Numbered from the stretch's first letter, positions 41,085 to 51,107 are shown. The stretch: 64,000 nucleotides of DNA from Paenibacillus sp. LHD-38 (GCF_031157315.1 NZ_JAVIFU010000034.1:1-64000), one strand, 5' to 3'. Notes: generated from the letters alone by a model not told the origin. Translations and numbers: made by a program.

Positions 41085-43054
41085 TATTTTGTCCCCCTTA
41101 ACGCGGCTTCCGTACGTTCGATCTCATCCACCGGAATGTAATAATCGGTATCGTAGGAGAACGAACGAACAAGCATGCAAATGGCTACGCCGATTAGGCC
41201 CGGTATGGCCATCCACAGCCAATCCCATACGAAACCGAAGCCTGCCGTGAACCAGCAAAGCGACATGATGAATGGAATACCTGAGTTTTTAGGCATATGA
41301 ATCGGCTCAAGCGGAGCCAATGGCTTCGCAGGCTGGCCGTTTGCAATACGCTGCTTCTCTTCCCACCAATCATCTTGGCTCGTAACCTGCGGCAAGCGAG
41401 CAAAGTTATAGAGCGGAGCAGGAGATGGAATCGACCATTCGAGTGTACGTCCGTCCCATGCGTCGCCGTCTTTCTCCTTCTTGAAGAACTTAATGCTATG
41501 AGCGATTTGCCACACTTGGAAAATAAACGCGACACCCATTAAGAATGCTCCGACTGTTGATACGACGTTGAGCGGCTGCCAGCCCATATCAAAGTCGTAT
41601 TCGTTGAAGCGACGCGTCATACCCATTAGACCAAGCGCATATTGCGGCATGAAGCAAACATAGAAACCAATGTTCCAGAACCAGAAAGCCCATTTGCCAA
41701 GGCCTTCATGCAGGCGGAAACCGAACATTTTTGGCCACCAGTAGTAGAGACCTGCGAAATAACCGAACACGACGCCGCCGATCAGCACCTGATGGAAATG
41801 CGCGATAAGAAAGTAGCTGTTATGGAACTGGAAGTCAGCCGGCGCAACGGATAAAAGTACACCGGTCATCCCGCCGACAACGAAGCATGGAATGAATGCA
41901 ATCGTCCACATCATCGGGGTCGTGAATCTGATTCGGCCGCGGTACATCGTAAACAGCCAGTTGAATACTTTAACCCCGGTAGGGATTGCGATCAACATTG
42001 TCGTCAAAGCGAAGAACGCGTTGACATTCGCGCCGGAGCCCATCGTGAAGAAGTGATGCGCCCAGGTGAAGAACGAGAAGAAGCTAATGGACATAAGAGC
42101 AAACACCATTGATTTGTAGCCGAATAGCTTTTTCTTCGAAAATGCGGATACGATCTCAGAGAATATGCCGAATGCCGGCAAAATAACGATATAAACCTCG
42201 GGATGTCCCCACATCCAGATGAGGTTGATGTACATCATCGGATTGCCGCCGCCGTCGAGCGTAAAGAAATGTGCGCCTAGATAGCGGTCAATGAACAGCA
42301 AGAATAATGTAACGGTCAGAATCGGGAACGCGAACATAATGGTAATGCAAGACGAAAGCACGGACCATACGAACATTGGCATTTGCATGAGCTTCATGCC
42401 TGGCGCGCGCATTTTCAAAATCGTTACAACGAAGTTGATTCCTGTAGCCAAGGAACCGATACCTGAAATTTGGATACCCCAGATATAGAAGTCCTGACCA
42501 AGACCTGGACTGCCTGAAAGTTCGGAAAGCGGCGGATAAGCCAGCCATCCTGCATCCGGCGAGCCGCCGATAATGAAGGAAACGTTAAACAGCATCGCTC
42601 CAAAGAAAAACATCCAGAAGCTAAGGGAGTTAAGGAACGGAAACGCAACGTCGCGGGCTCCAATTTGGAGCGGGACGACGATATTGAACAAACCGAACAT
42701 GAGCGGCATCGCCATGAACAAAATCATAATAACGCCGTGCGTGGTAAAGATCTGGTTATAATGCTCCGGATGCAGGAACTCAAGCTCGGGAGCAGCCAGC
42801 TGAACCCGCATCAGCAGCGCATCGACGCCGCCGCGGAACAACATAAGAATGGAAGCTATGATATACATGATACCAATCTTCTTATGATCGACGCTGGTTA
42901 ACCATTCGGTCCAGAGCCAACGCCATTTTTTGAAAAAGGTGAGCACGAATAAGATCGCGACGAGCGACAAGCCAATGGATACTTGAGCCCCTAAAATAAG
43001 CGGATCGCCAGTAACGAAAAATTCGGATGCGAATTGTTTAATTTTGTCTAACAT
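41084..43054 (-). CDS. qoxB: Quinol oxidase subunit I (QoxB)
   Basis: 656 residues, heme-copper oxidase subunit I with 14 or 15 membrane helices. The haem a and CuB ligands are in place: TTHGVIM (His), WMWGHPEVYIVILPAFG (His with the crosslinked Tyr), THHFF-type pair seen as AHHFFTMG, and SYFLIAHFHQVLIG (two His). It reduces oxygen to water with electrons from menaquinol. ATG at 43054 follows AGGAGGA; an upstream open frame adds 10 residues without a site. Confidence 0.96.
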   Translation of the reverse strand: MLDKIKQFASEFFVTGDPLILGAQVSIGLSLVAILFVLTFFKKWRWLWTEWLTSVDHKKIGIMYIIASILMLFRGGVDALLMRVQLAAPELEFLHPEHYNQIFTTHGVIMILFMAMPLMFGLFNIVVPLQIGARDVAFPFLNSLSFWMFFFGAMLFNVSFIIGGSPDAGWLAYPPLSELSGSPGLGQDFYIWGIQISGIGSLATGINFVVTILKMRAPGMKLMQMPMFVWSVLSSCITIMFAFPILTVTLFLLFIDRYLGAHFFTLDGGGNPMMYINLIWMWGHPEVYIVILPAFGIFSEIVSAFSKKKLFGYKSMVFALMSISFFSFFTWAHHFFTMGSGANVNAFFALTTMLIAIPTGVKVFNWLFTMYRGRIRFTTPMMWTIAFIPCFVVGGMTGVLLSVAPADFQFHNSYFLIAHFHQVLIGGVVFGYFAGLYYWWPKMFGFRLHEGLGKWAFWFWNIGFYVCFMPQYALGLMGMTRRFNEYDFDMGWQPLNVVSTVGAFLMGVAFIFQVWQIAHSIKFFKKEKDGDAWDGRTLEWSIPSPAPLYNFARLPQVTSQDDWWEEKQRIANGQPAKPLAPLEPIHMPKNSGIPFIMSLCWFTAGFGFVWDWLWMAIPGLIGVAICMLVRSFSYDTDYYIPVDEIERTEAALRGTK

Positions 43055-43116
43055 GAGGGGTCCTCCTAAAAGTTTGTGGAACAAACTCGCTTCTTAAGCA
43101 TTCGCTTGTTAGCGGG

Positions 43117-44115
43117 TTAATGGCCCGCATGGTTATGAACCGTAGAATCAGTGTTACTGGCATTATGATTATTCGTCTCGGTCGTATCCGCCGGAGCTTC
43201 TTGCTCATCTGCGGTTGCAGCAGATTCTGCCTCCGTGCTTCCATGATGCTGATGAGCACCGCCGCCGCCGTTCACATACTGCGTGACCACTTTATTGAAT
43301 AGGCCTTTAGGGAAGCTGGAGAACAGCTGCACATCAGAGGCACTTGGTTCGGTTAGTTTCTCAAACCCCTCCATAGTAAGCGCAGGGGACGTTGCCTTAA
43401 CCTCGTCAATCCATGCTTTATAATTTTCCTCGGTGGTGGCATCAACCTTGAACGTCATTTGCGCAAAATCCTTGCCTGTGAAGTTCGCTCCGGAGCCGTA
43501 ATAGCTGCCTTGTTCATCGGCTTGGAGGAAAAGCGTCATGGCCATGCCCGACATGGAATAAATTTGACCGCCAAGCTGTGGTACCCAGAAAGAATTCATG
43601 GCCGTATCGGATGTTAATTGAAACTTAATCGGCACATCTTCCGGTATTTTAATATAATTGACGGTCGCTATATCCTCATCCGGATATTTGAACAACCATT
43701 TCCAATCTAGTGACGTCACTTGGATCGTGATTGGCGCTTTAGCCGATTCAATCGGTTTGGACGGCTCCAGCGCATAGGTGTATTTAACGGTGACGATTGC
43801 AAGGATGAGGATCGCAACAATCGGAATGCTCCACCATGTAATTTCAAGCTTCGTGCTGTGCTCCCAGTTTGGTTTATAAGAAGCTTTGCTGCCTGGCTTA
43901 TCACGGTAACGCCAGACGATGACAGCTGTCAGGATGAGTACAGGCACGATAATAACCGCGCACAGAATGGTTGAAAAATAAATCAAATCTTTCTGAGACT
44001 CGCCGATTGGCCCCTTTGGATCGAGCACAATAAATTGCTCGCCGCAGCCGGAAAGCAAAACGGCCATTAGCATAATGAATACGGGTGTCAGCACACGAAG
44101 AAACGGTCTCATCAT
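43117..44115 (-). CDS. qoxA: Quinol oxidase subunit II (QoxA)
   Basis: 332 residues: a lipobox (VLLSGCGEQ, lipidated Cys near 25), two membrane helices and a cupredoxin domain. The CuA cysteines of cytochrome c oxidase subunit II are absent where expected (the segment reads QIYSMSGMAMTLFLQADEQGSYYG), which identifies a quinol oxidase. A long His- and Asn-rich C-terminal tail (from residue 285, HQHHGS...HNHAGH) is unusual and may bind metal. First gene of qoxABCD. Confidence 0.94.
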   Translation of the reverse strand: MMRPFLRVLTPVFIMLMAVLLSGCGEQFIVLDPKGPIGESQKDLIYFSTILCAVIIVPVLILTAVIVWRYRDKPGSKASYKPNWEHSTKLEITWWSIPIVAILILAIVTVKYTYALEPSKPIESAKAPITIQVTSLDWKWLFKYPDEDIATVNYIKIPEDVPIKFQLTSDTAMNSFWVPQLGGQIYSMSGMAMTLFLQADEQGSYYGSGANFTGKDFAQMTFKVDATTEENYKAWIDEVKATSPALTMEGFEKLTEPSASDVQLFSSFPKGLFNKVVTQYVNGGGGAHQHHGSTEAESAATADEQEAPADTTETNNHNASNTDSTVHNHAGH

Positions 44116-44365
44116 CAGTTCAACTCCTCAAAATTACTGCTTACGACTACAATAGCAGATCTACAAGGCAATAACTGCGGGGTTAACAATTACGTCAATA
44201 ATTCGTCTTTTTTCTGTAATAGAAAGTTCACGGCTTAGACAACTGTTACAATTAGGAACCAAACTGTACGAAATACTGTTTCCTATCATTACCCAAATTG
44301 CAGCGTTTCGTCTCATGCCAGACATAACCAGCGATTACGCTGCGCTTTGAAAGCTCGTACGATTT
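44116..44365. other. intergenic region upstream of qoxA
   Basis: No gene found. The sequence contains the leader and promoter region of qoxA (minus strand TTGACG at about 44192-44197) but no clear -10 at standard spacing, so I do not call a promoter. Confidence 0.4.
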
Positions 44366-44423
44366 AAAGCAAAATAGAAAGCCCCGCTCGGTCAATACCG
44401 AGCGGGGCTTTCTATTTTGCTTT
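44366..44423. terminator. 26-bp perfect inverted repeat, likely bidirectional terminator
   Basis: AAAGCAAAATAGAAAGCCCC-GCTCGG pairs with its exact complement around the loop TCAATA (stem 44366-44391 and 44398-44423). The U-rich part is inside the stem (CTATTTTGCTTT). Unusually long for a terminator. Confidence 0.75.
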
Positions 44424-44448
44424 CCAATGATACGTGAAGTATCTGCTA

Positions 44449-44730
44449 TTATTGATGGTTTGAATCGTTCGGCGGCTGTTCTTGGTCTAGGCGAGCATGG
44501 ACGAGACCGATTGCCGTGCCGATAACATAAATATGAACGCTGCCGATTAGAAATCCGATGCCGACCATAAGTCCAACATTTTGATCACTGAAATGGCTTA
44601 AATTGACTAGGCTAAGTAAAACGCCAACGGCTAAAACGACCCAAGCGATCGCAGTCATTGCTTTGACAAGACGCTTGACATCTGATTTTGAATGCTGAAC
44701 GTGGCTTATTGTTGCTGTTTTTGTTGTCAT
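44449..44730 (-). CDS. Small membrane protein, 93 residues
   Basis: Two or three membrane helices (VKAMTAIAWVVLAVGVLLSLVNL, LMVGIGFLIGSVHIYVIGTAIGLV). Not recognised. ATG at 44730 (MTTKTATI) follows GGGAG by 8 nt; a codon three earlier is also possible. Single gene, closed by the long hairpin at 44366-44423. Confidence 0.7.
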   Translation of the reverse strand: MTTKTATISHVQHSKSDVKRLVKAMTAIAWVVLAVGVLLSLVNLSHFSDQNVGLMVGIGFLIGSVHIYVIGTAIGLVHARLDQEQPPNDSNHQ

Positions 44731-44912
44731 ATTGAACACTCCCGGTTAATTGTAAGTGTTTTCTTATGTTCACTATATCACAACACTATGCTTTTGTTCA
44801 AAGAAAATTCACTTTTTGATCATAAAACGGACAAAAATGTGCAGAGGTCATGATCGGCAGAAATGGCGGCAGGAGCAGCAGCCTTTGATATATAATCGAA
44901 GGCTGCTGTTCT

Positions 44913-47018
44913 TTAGTCTGTCCACCAACGCTTCAAGTCACTCCACCATGAGCGGCGGCCTGCCCCGTTTGTTCCGTTCTTTCCGTCATCACTGCTCTCA
45001 TCGCCAGAAGCGGGCTCGCCGCATACCTCGGTTGGCTCGGTTCCGCTTAAGAAGGACTCCATTCGTCTATTCGGGCAGTTTCCTTCCGCAAGCTTACCGC
45101 TTGTAGGATCAATATATACGTTGACGACTCCCTCGGGGATGGGGAAAATCTTCGGCGGTATGGCAGCGAGTGCCTGTTCCGTAAATTTAGCGAAGATCGG
45201 CGCCGCGCGATAGGCTTCGGCAACCGTCAACTTTCGATCCTTGTCGTAGCCGACCCATACGGCGGTGGCGAGCTCAGGGGTATAGCCGACCAGCCATGCA
45301 TCGGTTGGCGTAGTGCCTGTTTTGCCTGCAACCGGGCGCTTAATCATAGAAGATACCCGAAATGCAGTGCCGCCCTCTTCAAATACGCTTTCCATTAAGC
45401 TGGTCATGACATAGGCTTCCGCAGCGGTCACGGCTTGCTCGGCATGCTGCTCCGCTTCATATAATACCTGTCCCTTTCGGTCCTCGATACGAATAATCGC
45501 GGTCGGCTCGACATGAATGCCGCCGCTCGCAAATGTGCCGAAAGCAGAGGCCATTTCGAACGGGCTGACTGGGAAGGTACCAAGCGCTAGCGAGGGAACA
45601 GGCTGCATTGGGCTTTCAATTCCGAGCTTCCTTGCGGTTTCAATCACTTTGTCGGCGCCAACGGTCATAATGGTGTTGACCGCATAGATGTTATCCGAGC
45701 TTGCCAGCGCCTTCCGCATGTCAATGAGCTCATTCAAGTATTTATCGCCATAGTTACGAGGCTCGTAGGTTTTGCGGCCTTCGTCATAGGTGAATACGGT
45801 CGGCTCGCTCTTATACCGGGTTACCGGCGACATGAAGCCGCTTTGCAAAGCCGTTAAATACAGGAACGGCTTAAAGGAGGAGCCGGGCTGGCGCGTTTTG
45901 GCAAATACACGGTTGTATTGGTTTTGCTTGTAATTTCTGCCGCCGACCATCGCTTTGATATACCCGTTGCGCGGATCGATGGCGATAAGCGCCGCTTGCT
46001 GCTCCGAGCTTTCCGGGATCCCCTCCGCAATGACCTCCTCGGCCGTTGCTTGTGCTTCCGGATCCAGTGTCGTATAGATCGTAATGCCGCCCTCGTTGAG
46101 CAAATGCTCATCGATGCCCAGCTTGTCCACGGCAACGTACCGGATATAATCGCGGAAGTATGGAGCAAAGCCCTCTTGCGAGCCGGACCCGAGCGTTTGG
46201 AAATCCAACACCTCAGCATAGGCCGCGTCTGCTTGCTCGGATGTAATCGAGCCTCCTTCAAGCATGGCTTGCAAAATCGTAAGCTGACGGTCCTTCGCGT
46301 TTTTCATATTCAGGTAGGGGGAATAATACTTGGGTCCCTTCGGAATGCCTGCCAGCATCGCGCTTTCCGCCAGCGAGAGTTCGGAGGCATGTTTATTGAA
46401 ATACATCATGGCTGCGGCTTCAATGCCATAAGAGCCATGTCCGTAATAAATTTGATTTAAATACATGCCGAGGATCTCGTCCTTGGAGTAGCTCATCTCG
46501 AGCTGCACGGTGTACATCGCTTCCTTCATTTTGCGCTGCCAGGTTCGCTCATGCGTCAAATAAAGGTTGCGCGCCAGCTGCTGCGTGAGCGTACTCGCGC
46601 CTTGCCGTGCGGATAAGCTTTGAACGTTCACCATGACGGCGCGCGCCATGCCCTTCATATCAAAGCCGCGATGGTCGTAAAACCGCCGGTCCTCAATCGC
46701 TAAGGTCGCTTCAATGAGGTAATGCGAGATGTCGGGGAGCTGTACGGAACGCCGGTTCTCTCCAGCGTGAAAGGTGTCAATGACATTACCCTGTAAATCA
46801 ATCATCTGCGATGTTTGACTGATAGCGGTGACAGGCAGAGACTGCGTGCGCAAATAAATGAGCGTGCCTGCCATGATAAGAATGAATAAGGTGAACGCCG
46901 CAATGGACCAGCGGAGCCATCTTTTCATTTTCAGAACATGGGGAAGGAACCTCTCGGTTATATAAGGAAGAACAGGGCGGCGACGCAGCTTGCCCTGCCG
47001 GTTGGATGATTTTTTCAT
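44913..47018 (-). CDS. pbpG: Class A penicillin-binding protein (PBP1A family)
   Basis: 701 residues: short cytoplasmic start, one membrane helix (WSIAAFTLFILIMAGTLIYLR), a glycosyltransferase domain GT51 with EDRRFYDHRGFD (catalytic Glu) and GASTLTQQLARNLYL, and a transpeptidase domain with SSFK (Ser active site), SSDN and KTGTT. The C-terminal tail is Gly/Ser/Asp-rich. It polymerises and crosslinks peptidoglycan. Named by its position upstream of speE, as ywhE/pbpG in Bacillus; the exact paralogue is not proven. ATG at 47018 follows GGGAGC. Confidence 0.9.
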   Translation of the reverse strand: MKKSSNRQGKLRRRPVLPYITERFLPHVLKMKRWLRWSIAAFTLFILIMAGTLIYLRTQSLPVTAISQTSQMIDLQGNVIDTFHAGENRRSVQLPDISHYLIEATLAIEDRRFYDHRGFDMKGMARAVMVNVQSLSARQGASTLTQQLARNLYLTHERTWQRKMKEAMYTVQLEMSYSKDEILGMYLNQIYYGHGSYGIEAAAMMYFNKHASELSLAESAMLAGIPKGPKYYSPYLNMKNAKDRQLTILQAMLEGGSITSEQADAAYAEVLDFQTLGSGSQEGFAPYFRDYIRYVAVDKLGIDEHLLNEGGITIYTTLDPEAQATAEEVIAEGIPESSEQQAALIAIDPRNGYIKAMVGGRNYKQNQYNRVFAKTRQPGSSFKPFLYLTALQSGFMSPVTRYKSEPTVFTYDEGRKTYEPRNYGDKYLNELIDMRKALASSDNIYAVNTIMTVGADKVIETARKLGIESPMQPVPSLALGTFPVSPFEMASAFGTFASGGIHVEPTAIIRIEDRKGQVLYEAEQHAEQAVTAAEAYVMTSLMESVFEEGGTAFRVSSMIKRPVAGKTGTTPTDAWLVGYTPELATAVWVGYDKDRKLTVAEAYRAAPIFAKFTEQALAAIPPKIFPIPEGVVNVYIDPTSGKLAEGNCPNRRMESFLSGTEPTEVCGEPASGDESSDDGKNGTNGAGRRSWWSDLKRWWTD

Positions 47019-47360
47019 GGAGCGGGCTCCCTTCCGTGCAAATCTCGCTTTTCCTTAGTATGGAAAAACAGGGAACTTACTATTCAAGAATCGTGGGCGA
47101 TTGCCTAAATATTTGTATGCTGCTGTTGAAATAGGTAGTTTTTCGGCAGACAAAGAAATTACGATGCAATTCCGAAGGATAAATGCGAAGCGCAGGTGTT
47201 ATGCTACTGAGGATATAATCATCACGGAAAAATCAATGGATATATGGAAAAACCCTTCAAAATACATTAACATGATAGTCGCTATTGAACACTTGTAGTA
47301 GGGGTATAATTTTACTATAATACAGGTTGAACGATTGAAGGAAAGAAGGGATTTTACGAC
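47019..47360. other. intergenic region between pbpG and speE
   Basis: No gene. It holds the divergent promoters. For speE: TTGTAG (47293-47298), 17 bp, TATAAT (47316-47321), 39 bp before the start. A second TATAAT at about 47214 may belong to another promoter. No riboswitch or known structure was seen. Confidence 0.6.
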
Positions 47361-48188
47361 ATGGAATTGTGGTATACGGAAAAACAAACAGACAGCTTCG
47401 GCATTACGGCGAAGATTACTAAAACTTATGTTAATGAACAAACGGATTTTCAACAGCTTGATATGATCGAAACCGAAGAGTTCGGAACGATGCTTGTGCT
47501 TGACGGCATGGTTATGACCACGGTTAAGGATGAGTTCGTTTACCACGAGATGGTTGCGCATCCCGTTCTTTTCACGCATCCGAATCCGGAGTACGTGCTT
47601 GTAGTAGGCGGCGGAGACGGCGGCGTCATTCGCGAAGTTATGAAACACCCTAAGGTGAAGAAGGCAGTTCTAGTCGACATCGACGGTAAAGTAATCGAGT
47701 ACTCCAAAAAATACTTGCCATCCATCGCTGGCGAGCTCGACAACCCTCGCGTTGAAGTGCTTGTAAACGACGGCTTTATGCATATTCATGATCATAAAAA
47801 TACGTATGACGTTATCATGGTTGATTCCACAGAGCCGGTAGGCCCTGCTGCCAATCTCTTTACAAAAGGTTTCTACCAAGGCATTTATGAGTCCTTGAAG
47901 GAAGATGGCATTTTCGTTGCGCAAACGGACAACCCTTGGTTCAAAGCTGACCTAATCCAAAGCGTAAATAAAGACGTGAAGGAAGTATTCCCGATCGTTC
48001 GTGTTTACGGCGCGAACATTCCAACTTACCCGAGCGGTCTATGGACGTTCACGATGGGCAGCAAAAAATACGATCCGACAGCTGTTGACGAAACGGCGAT
48101 TCCGGAAATCGATACGAAATACTACACGCCGCGTCTTCACAAAGCCGCATTCGTGCTGCCTAAATTCGTTGAAGATCTAATCAAGTAA
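47361..48188 (+). CDS. speE: Spermidine synthase (polyamine aminopropyltransferase)
   Basis: 275 residues with the decarboxylated-SAM-binding GGGDGG motif (VLVVGGGDGGVIREV) and the YHEMVAHP and DSTEPVGPA motifs, whose Asp is catalytic. It transfers aminopropyl from dcSAM to putrescine, giving spermidine. It is followed by speB, so together they make putrescine from agmatine and then spermidine. ATG at 47361 follows GAAAGAAGGG. Confidence 0.95.
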   Translation: MELWYTEKQTDSFGITAKITKTYVNEQTDFQQLDMIETEEFGTMLVLDGMVMTTVKDEFVYHEMVAHPVLFTHPNPEYVLVVGGGDGGVIREVMKHPKVKKAVLVDIDGKVIEYSKKYLPSIAGELDNPRVEVLVNDGFMHIHDHKNTYDVIMVDSTEPVGPAANLFTKGFYQGIYESLKEDGIFVAQTDNPWFKADLIQSVNKDVKEVFPIVRVYGANIPTYPSGLWTFTMGSKKYDPTAVDETAIPEIDTKYYTPRLHKAAFVLPKFVEDLIK

Positions 48189-48224
48189 CAAGCGGCTACG
48201 CGATAGAAGGAGAGGACAATCCTC

Positions 48225-49094
48225 ATGAAATTGGATCAAAAATATTCGGGTAATGTCTTCATCCTGAGTTCAGACAATTATGAAGCTTCCAAAGCGGTTA
48301 TCTACGGCATGCCGATGGATTTCACGGTTAGCTTCCGTCCGGGCTCCCGTTTCGGTCCCCCCCGCATCCGCGAGGTATCGATCGGACTTGAAGAATACAG
48401 CCCTTACTTAGATCGCAGCCTCGAAGATATTGAATATTTCGATGCAGGCGATTTGCTGCTGCCTTTCGGCAATGCAGCGCGCAGTCTGGAAATCATCGGC
48501 GAATTCGTTCGCGGCGTTCTGGACGATGGTAAAATCCCTGTTGGACTCGGCGGCGAGCATTTGGTGTCTTGGCCGATTTTCCAAGAGGTGTACAAGAAGT
48601 ACCCTGATCTTGCGATCATTCACTTCGACGCTCATGCTGATTTGCGTGAGTCGTATGAAGGCGAGCCGTTGTCGCACTCCACGCCGCTGCGTAAAGCAGC
48701 CGGACTGATGGGCGGACAGAACATTTACCAATTTGGTATCCGTTCGGGCTCCCGTGAGGAATGGCAGTATGCGCGTGAGAATATCAACTTCCACCCGTTT
48801 GAGGTTTTGGAGCCATTGAAAAAGGTGCTTCCAGAGCTTGAGGGCCGCCCGGTTTATTTGACTATCGATATTGATGTGCTCGATCCATCCGCGGCTCCTG
48901 GTACAGGTACGGCGGAAGCGGGCGGCATCACATCGAAAGAGCTTATCGAATCGGTGCATGCCATCGCTCGCTCCGGCGTGAACATCGTCGGCTTTGACCT
49001 CGTTGAGGTTGCGCCGGCCTATGATCCGACAGAGCAAACGCAGATCGTAGCGGCTAAGGTTATCCGCGAGATGCTGCTCGGCTTCTTGAAATAG
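48225..49094 (+). CDS. speB: Agmatinase
   Basis: 289 residues of the ureohydrolase family, with binuclear Mn motifs LGGEHLVSW, IIHFDAHADLRE and LTIDIDVLDPSAAPGTGT. It hydrolyses agmatine to putrescine and urea. Second gene of the speE-speB operon, 36 nt after speE. ATG at 48225 follows AGAAGGAGAGG. Confidence 0.95.
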   Translation: MKLDQKYSGNVFILSSDNYEASKAVIYGMPMDFTVSFRPGSRFGPPRIREVSIGLEEYSPYLDRSLEDIEYFDAGDLLLPFGNAARSLEIIGEFVRGVLDDGKIPVGLGGEHLVSWPIFQEVYKKYPDLAIIHFDAHADLRESYEGEPLSHSTPLRKAAGLMGGQNIYQFGIRSGSREEWQYARENINFHPFEVLEPLKKVLPELEGRPVYLTIDIDVLDPSAAPGTGTAEAGGITSKELIESVHAIARSGVNIVGFDLVEVAPAYDPTEQTQIVAAKVIREMLLGFLK

Positions 49095-49108
49095 TCATTG
49101 ATTGCAAC

Positions 49109-49159
49109 AAAAAGGCTTCGCCGCCAGCGGTATTCCATCCGCTGGGGCGAAGCCTTTTT
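49109..49159. terminator. terminator of speEB
   Basis: AAAAAGGCTTCGCC / GGCGAAGCCTTTTT with an inner CCAGCGG/CCGCTGG pairing and a T run. Confidence 0.92.
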
Positions 49160-49262
49160 TTAAAATATAAGAGAGTATAAATTTCAATCTTATACGATGC
49201 TTATATTTCACCGCGAAACGAGCTTTTGCCGCAAGGACGGCGTCAGCCGTTTACGCTTGTTG
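49160..49262 (-). repeat. intergenic structured repeat, copy C (full length)
   Basis: Plus strand: ATATAAG-AGA-GTATAA, loop, TTATAC-GATG-CTTATAT (nested hairpin); CACCGCGAAACGAGCTTTTGCC; ACGGC-GTCA-GCCGT hairpin; TTTACGCTTGT. Inner stem pairs differ from copy B on both strands but keep pairing, which points to a conserved structure. It sits between the GntR stop (49272-49274) and the speEB terminator. Confidence 0.85.
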
Positions 49263-49271
49263 ATTTTGCCG

Positions 49272-49919
49272 CTAGAACCGCCCGTTATCGAACATGCGGC
49301 TGCGCGCATACACGTAAGCGCCCTTCGCTAAGCGCCGGGCTTCTTCGTCATTGCCGGCCTTCAAGGCGTCGTATATCGATTTGTTCAGCATATTGGCCGA
49401 ATAATGCTTGATATGGGGCGTCATTTTGTAATTGATGTAAGAGGCCATGGCCATTTTATCTACGTACATGTCCATAATTGCCATCATCGCATGGTTATTG
49501 ATGGATGATACGATAATACGGTTAAACAAAAAGTTGTTTTGAATATACGTGAAATAATCATCTTCCTGCTCCGCTTTGAACTGACGCTCCAAGCACTCCT
49601 CCAGCTTTGCCATGTCTATGCTGCTGTTTCTTTCCGTCTTTATGTCAATGGCGTAGACGAGCAGCGACATCATTGCTTCATACATATCAAGCATTTCTTT
49701 GCCGCTGATTTCCTTCACCAGCACGCCGCGGTTTTTGAGTGAAACGACAAAGCCCTCCGATTCAAGATGAGTGATGGCATTGCGGACAGGCGTGCGGCTC
49801 ATTTGCAGCTCTTCTGCCAGCTCGTTTTCCGATAAAAGCGTTCCGGGCATTAGGCTGCCGCCCACTATTCTCTCGCGAAGCGTCGTATAGGCCGTATTCA
49901 TGAGCGTTTGTGATATCAT
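49272..49919 (-). CDS. GntR-family regulator (FCD subfamily)
   Basis: 215 residues: winged HTH (LRERIVGGSLMPGTLLSENELAEELQMSRTPVRNAITHLESEGFV) and an FCD ligand-binding domain. Divergent from the phosphonate-type ABC operon at 50.1 kb, which it probably controls. ATG at 49919 follows AAAGGA by 9 nt; a weaker start exists 8 codons earlier. Repeat copy C is in its 3' untranslated part. Confidence 0.87.
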   Translation of the reverse strand: MISQTLMNTAYTTLRERIVGGSLMPGTLLSENELAEELQMSRTPVRNAITHLESEGFVVSLKNRGVLVKEISGKEMLDMYEAMMSLLVYAIDIKTERNSSIDMAKLEECLERQFKAEQEDDYFTYIQNNFLFNRIIVSSINNHAMMAIMDMYVDKMAMASYINYKMTPHIKHYSANMLNKSIYDALKAGNDEEARRLAKGAYVYARSRMFDNGRF

Positions 49920-50112
49920 GGCTCTATTTCCTTTCACGTTCATAATTGCTTTTCATTTGGTTAACCCCATCTTAACAGTCCCGCTTTCCAGTCCGCAATA
50001 TGATTTCGAATTTAACAATATCTCAAAAATACGCGAACATTGCATTGACATTCAACTTGTATTCTAGTTGCGTACCAGATGAATATTCAATAGAAATATA
50101 GGAGGCTATACG

Positions 50113-51075
50113 GTGCTAAAGAAAACAGGTGTACAAATGGCTCTTGTAATAACAGCGGTAATGTTGGTGCTTGCAGGGTGCGGTCAGAAATCGAACAACG
50201 CCAATAACGGAAGCGTAGGCGCGGATGGAAAGGCAAACACGGAGAAAGCGGCAGCGTCAACCAAATGGCCGGAAGTGCTGCGAGTCGGCAACCTTCCGAT
50301 GGAGGACGGCGAATCCTCCCGTAATGCAGATCAGTTCGCCAAAGATCTTGGCGAGTACCTCGGCATCAAGGTAGAGACGTTCGAGGGCGAGGATTACAAC
50401 ATGATGATTGAAGCGATGCGCTCCAAAAAGATAGATGTTACGACGTTCGGTCCCTTCGGCTACATTATTGCGGTAGAGAGAAGCGGCGCTAAGCTGCTCG
50501 CCGCGATGAATAATGGTCCCGGTTCCGAAGGAACCAGCGTAATCATCGTGCCGAAGGATTCCCCGGCCAATACGGTTGAGGATCTGAAGGGCAAGAGTTT
50601 CTTGTTCGCCGACCCGGCTTCTACGACCGGACATTTGTATCCGCGCGCGACATTGATGAAGAAGCTGGGCATTACCAATGACGAGATCGAAACCTTCTTC
50701 AGCAACGTATCGTTCTCGGGTGGACATGACAAATCGCTTCTTGCCATTGCCAATGGCGATGCAGATGGAGCGGCAACATGCAGCCAGTGTATCAAAATGA
50801 TTGCGGATGCAGGTTTGATTAAGGAAGAAGATGTACGCGTAATTGCAGAGTCGGACAAGATTGCGGGCGGCGGGGCCTTATCCTACCGTGATGGTTTGCC
50901 GGAGGATCTTGTAGAGAAAATGCGTGAGTTTGCGCTCGGCTATAGCAAGGAGCATTCGGAGTATTTTAAAGCGATGGGAGCAGCTGGCTTCTTCCCTGCG
51001 GAGGATTCGGACTTTGACGGCGTTCGCGAGGTAGCGAAAATGCTCGAGATGTCGCCTGAGGAAATGCTGAAGTAG
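50113..51075 (+). CDS. phnD: Phosphonate/phosphate ABC transporter substrate-binding lipoprotein (PhnD type)
   Basis: 320 residues: lipobox VLAGCGQ and a PhnD-like periplasmic fold (VGNLPMEDGESSRNADQFAKDLGEYLGIKVE, then TFGPFGYIIAVERSGAKLLAA). In this family, YHY/SIG-type pockets bind phosphonates or phosphite; the exact ligand cannot be read. GTG at 50113 follows GGAGG. First gene of phnDCEE plus a phosphatase-like gene. Confidence 0.88.
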   Translation: MLKKTGVQMALVITAVMLVLAGCGQKSNNANNGSVGADGKANTEKAAASTKWPEVLRVGNLPMEDGESSRNADQFAKDLGEYLGIKVETFEGEDYNMMIEAMRSKKIDVTTFGPFGYIIAVERSGAKLLAAMNNGPGSEGTSVIIVPKDSPANTVEDLKGKSFLFADPASTTGHLYPRATLMKKLGITNDEIETFFSNVSFSGGHDKSLLAIANGDADGAATCSQCIKMIADAGLIKEEDVRVIAESDKIAGGGALSYRDGLPEDLVEKMREFALGYSKEHSEYFKAMGAAGFFPAEDSDFDGVREVAKMLEMSPEEMLK

Positions 51076-51107
51076 AAATTGAGCGAGGATGAGGGAGGAT
51101 AAGTGAA

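Noticed and set aside
44889..44912. Hairpin AGCAGCCTT / AAGGCTGCT after the class A PBP gene
   Set aside because: No T run follows on the minus strand, so I do not call it a terminator for that gene.
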